From contig NC_063066.1 in assembly GCF_018812025.1 (NCBI RefSeq), positions 4,980,382 to 5,044,381 on the forward strand: a DNA stretch of 64,000 bases, in the 5' to 3' direction. Positions 12,698-24,889 of the stretch are shown here, piece by piece (within the stretch, counting starts at the first letter, position 1; every line of letters starts with the position of its first letter). The notes below the pieces were generated by a model. The model did no database searches and had not been told where the DNA came from. It worked only from the letters and a program-made list of their open reading frames with translations. The stretch is from Megalobrama amblycephala. Its lineage: Eukaryota; Chordata; Actinopteri; Cypriniformes; Xenocyprididae. Both the position numbers and the translations under genes were made by a program.

Positions 12698-13935
12698 CTA
12701 CCATTCAAATGTTTGGGGTTACAATAAAATATAAAGTAAAAATGGGAAATATTATGACAAATTAAAATAACTGTATTTATACACCGATCAGGCATAACAT
12801 TGTGATTGGTGAAGTGAATAACACTGATTATCTCTTCATCACGGCACCTGTTAGTGGGTGGATATATTAGGCAGCAAGTGAACATTTTGTCCTCAAAGTT
12901 GATGTGTTAGAAGCAGGAAAAATGGGCAAGCGTAAGGATTTGAGCGAGTTTGACAAGGGCTAAATTGTGATGGCTAAATGACTGGTTCAGAGCATCTCCA
13001 AAACTGCAGCTCTTGTGGGGTGTTCCCGGTCTGCAGTGGTCAGTAGCTATCAAAAGTGGTGAACCGGCGACAGGGTCATGGGTGGCCAAGACTCAGCGAA
13101 GGCTGGCCCGTGTGGTCCGATCCAACAGAAGAGCTACTGTAGCTCAAATTGCTCAAGAAGTTAATGCTGGTTCTGATAGAAAGGTGTCAGAATACACACG
13201 TATGGAGCTGCAGACCAGTCAGGGTGCCCATGCTGACCCCTGTCCACAGCTGAAAGCACCAACAGTGGGCACGTGAGCATCAGAACTGGACCACGGAGCA
13301 ATGGAAGAAGGTTGTCTGGTCTGATGAATCACATTTTCTTTTACATCACGTGGATGGTCGGGTGTGTGTGCGTCGCTTACCTGGGGAACACACGGCACCA
13401 GGATGCACTATGGGAAGAAGGCAAGCCGGCGGAGGCAGTGTGATGCTTTGGGCAATGTTCTGCTGGGAAACCTTGGGTCCTGCCATCCATGTGGATGTTA
13501 CTTTGAGACGTACCACCTACCTAAGCATTGTTGCAGACCATGTGCATCCTTTCATGGAAACGGTATTCCCTGGTGGCTGTGGTCTCTTTCAGCAGGATAA
13601 TGCTCCTGCCACAAAGCAAAAGTGGTTCAGGAATGGTTTGAGGAGCACAACAACCAGTTTGAGGTGTTGACTTGGCCTCCAAATTGTGCTGAACAAACAA
13701 GTCAGATCCATGGAGGCCCTACCTCACAACTTACAGGACTTGTCTAGTGGAGTTCATGCCTCGACGGGTCAGGGCTGTTTTGGCAGCGAAAGGGGGACCA
13801 ACACAATATTAGGAAGGTGGTCATAATGTTATGCCTGATTAGTGTATATTGTATTAAAATGGTATTTATTCCTTTGATGGAATTTTCAGCATCATTAGTC
13901 TTATGGATCACATGATCCTTCTGAAATCATTCTAA
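12698..13935. repeat. Palindromic repeat family copy split by a Tc1 element
   Basis: The left piece (12698-12779, CACTACCATTCAAATGTTTG onward) and right piece (13847-13935, TTTTCAGCATCATTAGTCTT, CACATGATCCTTCTGAAATC) are consecutive parts of the 27527-28454 family, interrupted at a TA. Confidence 0.7.
12780..13846 (+). mobile_element. Tc1-like transposon with disrupted transposase
   Basis: Inverted ends CACCGATCAGGCATAACATT (left) and AATGTTATGCCTGATTAGTG (right) are flanked by TA. The transposase is read in pieces across frames: helix-turn-helix with GCSRSAV-like residues (near 13020), RSNRRATVAQIAQEVNAGSD (13120-13180), VVWSDESHF (about 13309-13335, first catalytic Asp) and LFQQDNAP (about 13588-13611, second Asp). 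After TWPPN the sequence jumps, and the DLNPIE block with the third catalytic residue is deleted. Non-autonomous. Confidence 0.88.
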
Positions 13936-13973
13936 TACATGTACATACATATGGATCATGTTTATATAATACG

Positions 13974-14053
13974 GATGTTTCATATTGCATTATGTTTCAT
14001 ATTGCAATATTTCACATATATTGCAATATGAAACATTATAATGCAATATGAAA
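13974..14053. repeat. Short palindrome of CATATTGCAATATG units
   Basis: ATGTTTCATATTGCATTATG and its inverse arms (ATTGCAATATGAAACAT) can form an AT-rich hairpin. Confidence 0.7.
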
Positions 14054-14525
14054 TACTGAAATGCCTAGTTCAATTTTAAATTCTCTGAACACACACACAT
14101 TGAACACACAGCTACCAGTGATGTAAGAAACTTTAACAACCAAATAAAAGCTGCTGGCCATTCTGTCCTGTGCTCTTCTGTATTAACTATCTCTGCATTC
14201 CTCTATATATCCTTAGACCTAATTATACAGCACCATAAACCCACTTATAAAAACTCTTTAGAAATTAATTGAACGCCTGACATCCCCATGTGACCCACTT
14301 ATTATAGTATGTGTGTGCTGGTGTTTTCACAATTGTGTGAGTGCATTGTAGCATGATTTTGTATGTGAGTGTCTGCATAATTAATCATGTTGCTGTCAAA
14401 TTCATAATGTAAATGATTTGCATTAACTTGCTAAGTTCATAAAAGCTAACATTTTCTCATAAACACACAAGATGAACTGAGGAACTGAGACGTTTTTTTT
14501 TTTTTTGCTTGTTTTTTAAAACATC
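14054..14525. other. No gene recognised
   Basis: Unassigned AT-rich sequence ending in a T-tract near 14494. Confidence 0.5.
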
Positions 14526-15004
14526 CTTAAAGGGTTAGTTCACCCAAAAATGAAAATTCTGTCATTTATTACTCACACTCATGTTGTTCCACACCCATAA
14601 GACCTTAATTTATCTTCAGAACACAAATTAAGATATTTTTGATGAAATCCGAGAGATTTTTATCCTCCATTGAAAGCAACGAAATTACCACATTCAAGGT
14701 CCAGAAAAGTATTAAAAACATCATTAAAATAGTCGACGTGACTACAGTGGTTCAACCTTAATGTTATGAAGCGACGAGAATACTTTTTGTGTGCAAAAAC
14801 GACGTTATTCAACAATATCTTCTCTTCTGTGTCATTCTCGTACGCTGTTTATGTTCAGAGCTTCCAGGTTCTACATCAGAACATCAGCTCAGTATGTAAA
14901 CAGCATAGCAGAATGACAGTGGAGGGACGAATTTATTGAATAAAGTAATTATTTTTGTTTTGTTTTTGCGCATAAAAAGTATTCTTGTTGCTTCATGACT
15001 TTAA

Positions 15005-15804
15005 CCCTTAAATGCATACCTCGGGTCTTTAGTGACCCGGGACATCATTCACTACTCTCCTCCTCGTTCATTTTTTAAAGTTAGAAATCAACCTTCTTGG
15101 TATTCTTCAATCAATTCATTATAAAGAATATAATAAGAAAAAATAATAAAATTATAAAAGAATGCCTATTTTTGTATTCATTTTTTGTAAAAATTGTATA
15201 GGGTCGCAAACGACCCGAGGTGTTTATGAATCTTAGATGACAGAATAAGTGCAATCCACCTTTATTCCACAAGGTGGCATTGTCTGATACACAATGCTGA
15301 AGTGACGACTCATTCAGACAGAAAACGAAATAATAAGAAAAACATGAAATGACTCAGCGATTTACTGCAGAACAAGTACTGAACGCAATCAAATATGACT
15401 GTAACTGTTACTGGATTGATCTGGTGAAGCTGTTAGCGATAGAAATATTGATTTTGAAGATGTTGAAAAATATATTGTTTTGAGAATACGTTTGAGATCG
15501 CGAATGGTCTCATATTCGTGACCTCAAACATAAAACTAGCCCATTATTTGCTGAATTTAGTGGGAAATGAGCTCTGACGAGGACAGTGATGATGGCATAA
15601 AACATCTGCTCAAACGGAGTCCTTTCAAGCTCCAAAAGGTAACAAAATATGCTTTATTTTATTCTTCTGTAATTGTTACTCTAATATCAGAGGAGTTTTA
15701 TATTATTGCGACAGGTAGAGATCCTTCCGTGTTAGATATAGATCCGGGTCGATAAAGACCCGAATATGTAAGAATGATTGGCGAAACAGTCATGCATTTA
15801 AGGG
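15005..15804 (+). mobile_element. piggyBac-like non-autonomous element, 800 bp
   Basis: TTAA flanks both sides (15001-15004 and 15805-15808). Terminal CCCTTAAATGCAT / ATGCATTTAAGGG are perfect inverted repeats. GGGTC-N6-GACCC hairpins occur three times (about 15025, 15200 and 15747). Contains a probable first coding exon (15567-15638). Confidence 0.88.
15567..15638 (+). pseudogene. Probable first coding exon of a lost piggyBac-type transposase
   Basis: ATG followed by 24 codons, MSSDEDSDDGIKHLLKRSPF then KLQK, ending at a donor-like AAAAG|GTAACA. An acidic Ser/Asp-rich N-terminus is typical of piggyBac transposases. The frame runs on to 15755 but looks intronic after the donor. The rest of the transposase is absent. 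Confidence 0.5.
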
Positions 15805-16040
15805 TTAAGGTTAAACCTGACTATTTTAACAATGTCTTTACTACTTTTCTGGACCTTGAATGTGGTAATTTCATTGCTTTCAATGGAGTATAAAAAAACC
15901 TCTTGGATTTCATCAAAAATATCTTAATTTGTGTTCTGAAGATGAACAAAGGACTTATGGTTGTGGAATGAGAAATTAATGACAGAATTTTCATTTTTGG
16001 GTTTACTAACCTTTTAAAACAAGGTAAATTAAGATATTAA

Positions 16041-16244
16041 AGGGATAATTCACCCAAAAATGAACATTTTGTCATCATTTACTCACCCCTAATGTACTTT
16101 CAAACCTGTATGAGTTTCTTTCTTCAACCAGACAGCTGATGGCATCCACTGATGTCCATAGTAGAAAGAAACTCATACACGTTTGGAACCACTTGAGGGT
16201 GAGTAAATGATGACAGAATTTTCATTTTTGGGTGAACTATCCCT
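16041..16244. mobile_element. TTAA-family MITE, 204-bp compact copy
   Basis: TTAA at 16037-16040 and 16245-16248. AGGGATAATTCACCC and GGGTGAACTATCCCT are the ends. The copy is almost fully palindromic. Confidence 0.85.
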
Positions 16245-16249
16245 TTAAA

Positions 16250-17434
16250 ACCTGTTTTCATAGGATATATTTTAATACAAGTTTATTGTTTTAAGTATTT
16301 TTCTTTTTGCTGTCTTGAACACAGGATTAGGATTTAAACTTCACTCACATAGGCTTCCACAGTATCTCTTGATGTTGAAGCACATTCCCTAACCACCAGG
16401 CCCCAGAAGACTTCGACAGCATTCAGTTTTATTCACTAATATTCTTTGTCTCCAAGCATTAGGTTTCCTGCACAGCTCAAACTCGGGGTCTTACCCTGTG
16501 ACTGAAGGTCCAATTGACGGCCCATTTCATATGCAGGAGTTAATGGCTCAGATCTGGTGTAATCAGGAAGCAAACAAACGAATGCATAACGTAATGATCT
16601 TCCAGTAAGGCCAGGCCTACTATACACAACCTCACTTTAAGAGCCCTGTTATTTATTTGTCACAAACCGCCCTATTTGTATGCACATCTAGTTGAACCTT
16701 GAATCACACCGAGGCCTTTCACATTACACCTGCTACTGAAGAAACCGAGGTGTTTTTTCTCTTATTTCAGACCAATGGCATATGTCAGTAGAGATAAGGG
16801 AGGCTGAGTCAAGATCTAAGAGATCGCCATCAAAATAGAAGCACTCTGCTCAGAGGGAAAAGGTTGTCTGCAGACATCACAAGGGAATATGATTATGCTG
16901 GCGGGAAACGATGTCAGACAGACCTGGTGAACAGAGACACTGTGAGGTCTTGTGCTACTCTTTTGCTGTTATTTGCACAAAAACGATTATTGGATAATTG
17001 GGTGTTGGTCAAGCTGTGATGCAAATAATGTAATTATCCTTCATTTTGTAATTATAATTCTTGCTTTTTCCACATTATCACAGTTTGTTTATTCTTAAAT
17101 TTGCATTAAAGAAGATATTTTGATTGCCACCGGTAAGCTGATTAAAAATCATACTGTTCTCTGTTCTAGAAAGATTATTTATAATTCTCATAAAGCCCCA
17201 AAACCGACATCACCCCCCATTGTGCCAGGAGCCAGCCGGACTGAATGAGCAGCTCTCACAGCATTCAGTTTGAGGATTAAAGCAGTTACCCACGACGCTT
17301 TGCTCTGCTCTCTGCTCATCTGAGCCAATTCACTCACAGTATTCACAGGGCATAAGAACAGATTCCACACCGATTTCATTCAGGGTTTTTATTGCTCTTT
17401 AAAGTTTTTTTCATTGGCTCAGTAAGTTTATTTT
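16250..17434. other. No gene recognised
   Basis: Apparently unique sequence. Two 63-codon minus frames (16627-16436 and 17379-17188) have no recognisable domain or splice context. Confidence 0.5.
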
Positions 17435-17880
17435 TGAAGAGGATGATACTTTTATTATGCAAGGATGCATTACAGTGATTAAAAGTGACAGTAAAGACAT
17501 TAATAATGTTTTTTTTTTTTAAATAAATGCTGTTCATTCGAACTTTCTAGAATTTTTTTTATGAAGGTTTGCACAAAAATATTAAGCAGCACAACTGTTT
17601 TCAGAATTGCAAATTCTGAAATAGAATTTTGCATATCAGCATATTAGAATAATTTCTGAAGGATCATGTGACACTGAAGACTGGAGTAATGATGCTGAAA
17701 ATTCAGCTTTGATCACAGGAATAAATAATATTTTAAAATATATTACTATAGAAATATATTTAAATATTACTATATTTGAAATTGAAATATTTCACAGTAT
17801 TACTGTTCTTGTTTTGATCAAATAAGTGCTGCCTTTGTAAGCATAAGAGCCTTCTTTCAAAAACTTTTAAAAAAGTGTAC
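17435..17880. repeat. Right half of palindromic repeat family
   Basis: AAATAAATGCTGTTCATTCG, GAAGGATCATGTGACACTGA and GAAAATTCAGCTTTGATCAC match the right arm of 27527-28454. Confidence 0.7.
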
Positions 17881-17974
17881 ATATTAAGAATTCATATTTA
17901 TTTCAACATATGAGCTTGTATTAATTTTAATTTAATTAGATTTAAATAATACAGTTAGACACATGAGAAAGCAA

Positions 17975-18790
17975 CATTCACTCTAAAAAAAAAAAAAATA
18001 AAAAATAAAAACAAAACAAATTTACACAGTAAAATACTGTTTTTCATTGAAACAGTAATATACCGTAAAAACAATGCATTCTGGGTAATAGTATTTGTCA
18101 TTTTTGAGAAAGTAGCCTATAGGCAAATAATATTACCCAGAATGCATTGTTGTTGTTTTTTCGGTATATTACTTCTATTACAATGCATTCTGGGTAATAT
18201 TATTTGCCTATAGGTAATATTTGTCATTTTCGAGAATGTAGCCTATAGGCAAATAATATTACCCAGAATGCATTGTAAAATACAGAAGTAATATACCGTA
18301 AAATAACAATGCATTCTGGGTAATATTTTTCATTTTCGAGAAAATAGACTATAAGCAAATAATATTACCCAGAATGCATTGTAATATACATAAGTAATAA
18401 ACTGAAAAACAATGCATTCTGGGTAATATTTGTCATTTTTGAGAAAGTAGCCTATAGGCAAATAATATTACCCAGAATGCATTATACAGAAGTAATTTAC
18501 TTTAAAAACAATGCATTCTGGGTAATATTTGTCATTTTTGAGAAAGTAGCCTATAGGCAAATAATATTACCCAGAATGCATTATACAGAAGTAATTTACT
18601 TTAAAAACAATGCATTCTAGGTCATATTTGTCATTTTCGAGCCTTTAGGTTACTTTCTCAAAAATGACAAATATTACCCAGAATGCATTGTTTTTATGGT
18701 ACATTACTGTTTCAACAGTAAACAGCATTTTACTGTGTAAATTATTATTATTATTTTTTTTACAGCTATTTTTTTTTTTTTTTTTTTGAG
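17975..18790. repeat. MITE with 12-copy alternating ATGCATTCTGGGTAAT array
   Basis: Outer ends ACTCTAAAAAAA and TTTTTTTGAGTG are inverted, and ATTTACACAGTAAAATACTG (left) is mirrored on the right. Inside, ACAATGCATTCTGGGTAAT alternates orientation: forward near 18071, 18181, 18306, 18409, 18508 and 18608; reverse near 18131, 18256, 18363, 18466, 18565 and 18671. The repeat unit (motif, GAGAAAGTAGCCTATAGGC spacer, inverted motif) is about 100-120 bp. Confidence 0.9.
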
Positions 18791-19009
18791 TGTTTGCTTT
18801 GGATTTAAATTAGATCAATTAAATTAGATCAATTAGATCTAATTTAATTTAGCTCTAATTTAATTGTTATTTATTTACTTTTAGTTTGAAGAGATACCCA
18901 CAATCAAAAAGAGTCCACTTACAATGTTTGGACACAAAGAAACCTGACTTCTTTTTCTCTCAGCTTATGTCTTAAAGAGTTTAAGGTTTAAAGAAGAATC
19001 TGATATTTA

Positions 19010-19882
<873 letters not shown>

Positions 19883-20699
19883 CTTAAAGAGCCCCTTTTC
19901 ACAAGATGTAATATAAGTCTTGTATAAGAAAGTGTCTGTGATGTTTCAGCTCAAAATACCCCTCAGGTCATTTTTTATACTGTAGCTTGTCAAATTTGCT
20001 CCTTTTTGGGTGTGAGCAAAAACACTTTTGTGTCCCTTTAAATGCAAATGAGCTGCTGCTCCCGCCCCCTTTCCAGAAGAGGGCGGAACTTTAACAGCTC
20101 AACAACAACAAAGCTGGAGAATCTCACGCAGCCAAAATGAGGATTGTCAGTAACGGTGTTCAGCCTTACATTGTTCAAACCGGAGTCGACACTGATGGAG
20201 AGACTCAGGAAGAAGTTTTAGACGTTTCTGAATGGTTAGTGGATAAATTTATGTAGTTGCTGTGGAGTTGATTCAACTCATCCACTAGCATGTGCCGTCA
20301 TGTTCATCTTTTGTGCAAATCCAGCATTGAATTGACCCTCGTCAGTCCAGTGTAAAATGACAGAATGGCAACAAAACTCTACTACAACAACTCTTCCTCT
20401 TCTCTAAAGAAGTAGAAACTGGTACGCCATTGTCGCTTGCGAAAAAAATGGTGGCGCTGTGGGTGTAAACGTGCAGATTAAGGGGCGGTAATATTATAAT
20501 AAGATCCCCTACCTACGTCACAAGGGGAGTGAAATCTGAGCGGCTCGTTTTTTCACACGCTTGCAGAGAAAGGCTTGCCAAAACACAGTTACTGGGTTGT
20601 CCTTTTTAAAATTTTCTGGGTTTGTAGATGCACCGGGGACCTGATTATAGCACATAAACATAGAAAAAGTCAGATTTTCATGATATGTCTCCTTTAGGG
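19883..20699. mobile_element. Dispersed DNA element with GC-rich core
   Basis: The left TTAAAGAGCCCCTTTTCAC and right ATATGTCTCCTTTAGGGC are diverged inverted ends. TTCAGCTCAAAATACCCC is shared with 58569-59543, suggesting related ends. The core has CCCGCCCCCTTTCC and a short ORF (20137-20256). From memory it resembles an abundant cyprinid element; this was not verified. Confidence 0.65.
20137..20256 (+). CDS. 39-codon ORF inside the dispersed element
   Basis: ATG (context AAAATGA) to TAG, beginning MRIVSNGVQPYIVQTGVDTD and ending SEWLVDKFM. It has a balanced, acidic composition unlike chance AT-rich frames. It may be a vestigial first exon of a transposon protein. Function unknown. Confidence 0.3.
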   Translation: MRIVSNGVQPYIVQTGVDTDGETQEEVLDVSEWLVDKFM

Positions 20700-21040
20700 C
20701 CGTAACCTCCATAGTCCCCCCCAATAATTAGAAATGGCCAAATTGTCCCTCCCACTATGTGAAATTCTTGCACTGCTCTGCTGCACTCCACTCTGCAGCG
20801 CTCTGTATGTTGTTAGGATGACAAAAAGGTTTAAAAGTGACACTTTTAGTCTGGTTTGCCTCAACAGTCTAACAGCGATCATCAATGTCTGAATGATTAA
20901 GATGACCAATCAAATCAAAGTAGGCGGGGTTTACGGTTCACAGAAGCAGAGCGTGAATTATGATGTGAGGTAAGATGTAAATAGAGAAACATTTGATACG
21001 TCAACTGCTTTGCGATAGCAATGTTAAACGACCGACAATA

Positions 21041-21165
21041 CACTCTAAAAAATGTAAATTTGGGTCAAATATGGACAAACTCAACCACTGGGATAAAAAT
21101 GTTATTTAAAAATGTAACCCAAGAGTTGGGTTTGTTCATTTTTGATCCAAATTTGAGTTGAAACA
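21041..21165. repeat. MITE fragment (ACACTCTAAAAAATG end)
   Basis: ACACTCTAAAAAATGTAAAT, then AACCCAAGAGTTGGGTTTGT, a familiar teleost repeat end with a GGGTT palindrome. The partner end is not found. Confidence 0.5.
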
Positions 21166-21386
21166 ACAATGATGCAAACTACTTTTCAAATTGAAAAAAT
21201 ATGCATTTACGTCATTCATGTATTTCCTAACTGAGTGTGACGAGACAAGAAACGTTTTACGTTTTCAACATATTAGGCAAACAAAAAAAGTACATGCGTG
21301 CACATTTTAATGCAAATTAATGCAAATATTATAAATTATTAGAATTAATGCCCAATGTTCAAGACATGGTTACATCCTTTTCCCAA

Positions 21387-21690
21387 AGGGATAGCTCACC
21401 TAAAATTAAAATTAAAACTGTCATTCACCCTTATGACAAACCACTGACATCCATTCTTCTGTCGAAGAAAAAAGAAGATGTCTGAGAAGCTGTTTTCCAC
21501 ACAATGAAAGTATATGGTGTCAAAAATCACATAAAAGTATCATAAAACTAAGTAGTTCATATGCTTATACTCTAGGTCTTCAGAAGCTGTGTGATAGCTA
21601 CTTGTGGAACAGACTAAAATATACTTTTTTGTTTTGTAAATTTAAATCTTTTTTGGTCACCATTGACTTTCATTGTATGGAAACCAGCAG
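21387..21690. repeat. Half of an AAAGGGATAGCTCACC MITE
   Basis: AAAGGGATAGCTCACCTAAA with CATCCATTCTTCTGTC onward resembles the TTAA/AGGGATAGTTCACC group. No mirrored half. Confidence 0.5.
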
Positions 21691-21699
21691 CTTTCATCA

Positions 21700-23460
21700 C
21701 TGTAGTCATCATCATACATTTACGGTTGTAATGTAATCAGCAATCAGGTAAGCAAAGAATATGCTTCTTTTTTTTATCACGTTTACCTACGACAAATGAA
21801 TTCATAACATAACATACTATAATTAATAAATTATGTTCTCTCCCTCTGTAGAAAATAATACAGGTCTTATCAGTATCTGAGGCTTTTAAATGACTGAAGA
21901 ATGGTTAAATGTACATAGACAATCTTCCCATCTTCGCATACACAACACACACAACAGACACATATAGGCTACGCACATTGTGTTTATAATGTAAAAAGAA
22001 AAAAAAATATCCCTGTCAAATTTTATCTGAATTTTCCCTTAAATCTGGATCTTGTAGTATAAAAGACAGAGGGGCATAGAGGTACTTGGTGCTTCACGAC
22101 TTTCGTCAGCCAATGTTGAATTTATGTTGCCATAAATCAAATGGACAATGTCATATAAAGAGGACAGCCATATAGTATTATGAGCATGGGTCAAATGTGG
22201 ATGTAAAATCACAACCTGAATGGTTGCGTATCTTTTCACTTGTAGTGGACACCCGTATCAGTTGCATCCAAAATAATATATAATTTGTGTTCTTATACAG
22301 CATAAAACCAACGTAATTTAATATGTTTTAATATGTCTTTTATCACTGATTAATTTGATTGTCATTTATCACTGGGTAGCAAACATTTCAAAAGAGGTCA
22401 ATAGAGGATCTAAAATTATGGAGATTTATGAAAATAAATCCCGCTCCTTAACAGGAAATGTTTTGTGCGTTCATGGGCCGATGTTAATAATTCTGTTATC
22501 CACTCCAGTTTCACTCCATTGAGCATAAAACACTGATCCTTTGGTGACCTCACAGAAAAGATGTAAGGGAGCTTTTGCATGCAAATTACGAGACATTTTC
22601 ATACTGCTTTGTGTTCGTTGAGATTATGTGTATGACTGAAAGAGATCCATTAATGACTACTCCTTTATCTAGCAGCTGATGCCCTCCAATCTTTTCTTCA
22701 GTGGCTAAATATCCCCATCAGACTATTAACTTTGTGAGATAAAATCTGGCCATACAGTACTAATAAATGAAGGGTGATCTTCTGTAGAGTCTTGATTAAG
22801 ACACTCTTCTGTAGGTATCTGTTCTGAAAGCAGCACCCCAGCTGCCTCACAGTAGGGGTGATCTGATTGCCACAGCTGTTCGTTTTTGAATGCTTGAACT
22901 ATTCCTTTACAGCCCATTTTTCTCACTAATCTACATGCATGGTGTAAAAATAACACTGGTTGCTATGAATGCTTCAGAAATAAGGAATGATCTGATTCCT
23001 AAGTGATTTCTGAAGTGATTCGTGTTAATTCTGAGATATTGACATGCTTCGGCGGTAACGCTCAGACCATGAATGAGGCCACTTTGACGGCTAGCCTTAA
23101 ATAGAAACCGCTGTGGGGGAAAATGACATTGTTCAGGATAGGGAAGCGTGCATTGAAAGGAAGAAAAGCAAAACACTTTGAGCTGCTGCAAGGTCCAGAT
23201 GTAGTATTGGCTGTGACAATGGGAGGTACCTTAAGAAGGTGTTGGTTCTCCACAGGCGAGAGGAAAGGTTGTGGCCTTTATCTTCATGACGTACTGGACG
23301 CACTTGAATGATTTCAAAGACTTAGACCACTTCCCTCGCTACCGGAGGTCCTTAAGCTCAGACTTGACATCGTGAAGGCACAATCAGTCACTAGACCACT
23401 ACATAATCATATCTACAAACCCTTCGCTCTTCTACTAAATTCACCATTCTGACATTGAAC
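21700..23460. other. No gene recognised
   Basis: Several overlapping short frames (22726-23311) have no recognisable domain. Otherwise unassigned. Confidence 0.5.
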
Positions 23461-24504
23461 TACAGTGGCATGAAAAAGTATGTGAACCCCTTGCAGAATC
23501 TGTGAAAATGAGAATTATTTTAATAAAATAAGAGGGATAATAAAAAATGCATGTTATTTTTTGTTTAGTACTGTCCTGAGTAAGATATTTTACATAAAAG
23601 ATGTTTGCATTTAGTTCACAAGACAAAACAATAGCTGAATTTATTAAAATAACCCCATTCATAAGTATGTGAACCATTGATTCTCAATACTGTGTGTGGT
23701 TACCTGATGATGGACTCAAACTCAACTATTAAAAAAGGTTCAAACATTCACTGATGCTCCAGAAGGAAACACGATGCATTAAGAACCGAGGGGTGAAAAC
23801 TTTTGAATTCAAATATCAAGGTAAATTGTACTTAATTTTTCTGCCGGGAAACATGCAAGTATCTTCTGTTGGTTCCAAAGGGCAGTACTAAATGAAAAAC
23901 AATGATATTTAAACATAATAAGAAAAATTGTGACATCTTCATCCTGTTCAAAAGTTTTCACCCCCCGACTCTTAGTGCATCGTGTTTCCTTCTGGAGCAT
24001 CATTGAATGTTTGAACCTTTTTTTAATAGTTGAGTTTGAGTCCCTCAGTTGTCCTCAGTATGAAAACACAGATCTCAAAATCCTACAGTCACTGCTGGAA
24101 AGGGTTCAAATATGCAAAAATCCTTGAAAACTGATGAATCTGCAGGAGCTGGAGGATTTTTCTGAAGAACAGAGCTCAGTTTAACTGCTCAGGACAAACA
24201 AGAGACTCATGAACAACCATCTCAAAACATAAAAACATGGATCATGGTCGTGGATCATCAGGTAACCACACACAGTATTGAGAAACAATGGTTCACATAC
24301 TTATGAATGGGGTTATTTTAATAAATTCAGCTATTGTTTTGTCTTGTGAACTAAATGCAAACATCTTTTATGTAAAATATCTTACTCAGGACAGTACTAA
24401 ACAAAAAATAACATGCATTTTTTATTATCCCTCTTATTTTATTAAAATAATTCTCATTTTCACAGATTCTGCAAGGGGTTCACATACTTTTTCATGCCAC
24501 TGTA
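23461..24504. mobile_element. Tc1-type non-autonomous element with 251-bp inverted repeats
   Basis: The arms 23461-23711 and 24254-24504 are inverted copies with one mismatch seen and no indel. Ends are TACAGTGGCATGAAAAAG, consistent with TA target duplication and a CAGT terminus. A second nested palindrome (about 23713-23808 and 23945-24043, GATGCTCCAGAAGGAAACAC) fills most of the interior. No transposase. Confidence 0.9.
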
Positions 24505-24889
24505 GGACGTACAAATCTGAGGAATAGCTTTTGTTAGTGAGGGATGGGGATAAGCAGCTTTATATGAATGTATCTGAATGAACTGACTGTCTTCAGAAAA
24601 GTTTCGCATTTTCTTTTCATCCTACCTTCAAATAATGTCTGATACAATGGTGTTTATCAGTGCAATGCTACTTTGTGTTCAGGTGTAACCACTGTATTTC
24701 TGTTTTCCATTAAAGTCGGCATGAAAAGAAAGTTGCGAATATCCAATGGAAACAGTTTCTGGATGAAGAAAAATGCAGGGCAGGACTTGATTTTGTCCTT
24801 GGGGAATTGATTGGATGGTTGTAGTTTGCTGTGATGACATGATGTGAATGACAGGTTCTGCCCTCGCACCATTAAACACATCATTAAAG

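Larger units (their letters stand above)
14531..16013. mobile_element. TTAA-family MITE hosting a piggyBac-like element
   Basis: TTAA occurs at 14527-14530 and 16014-16017. The left AGGGTTAGTTCACCC and right inverted GGGTTTACTAACCTT are the ends. The halves are inverted copies of each other (AAATTAAGATATTTTTGATG against CATCAAAAATATCTTAATTT). The 800-bp element at 15005-15804 sits in the second half. Confidence 0.8.

Noticed and set aside
23441..24527. Two near-identical proteins on opposite strands
   Set aside because: They are translations of the two arms of the 251-bp terminal inverted repeat.
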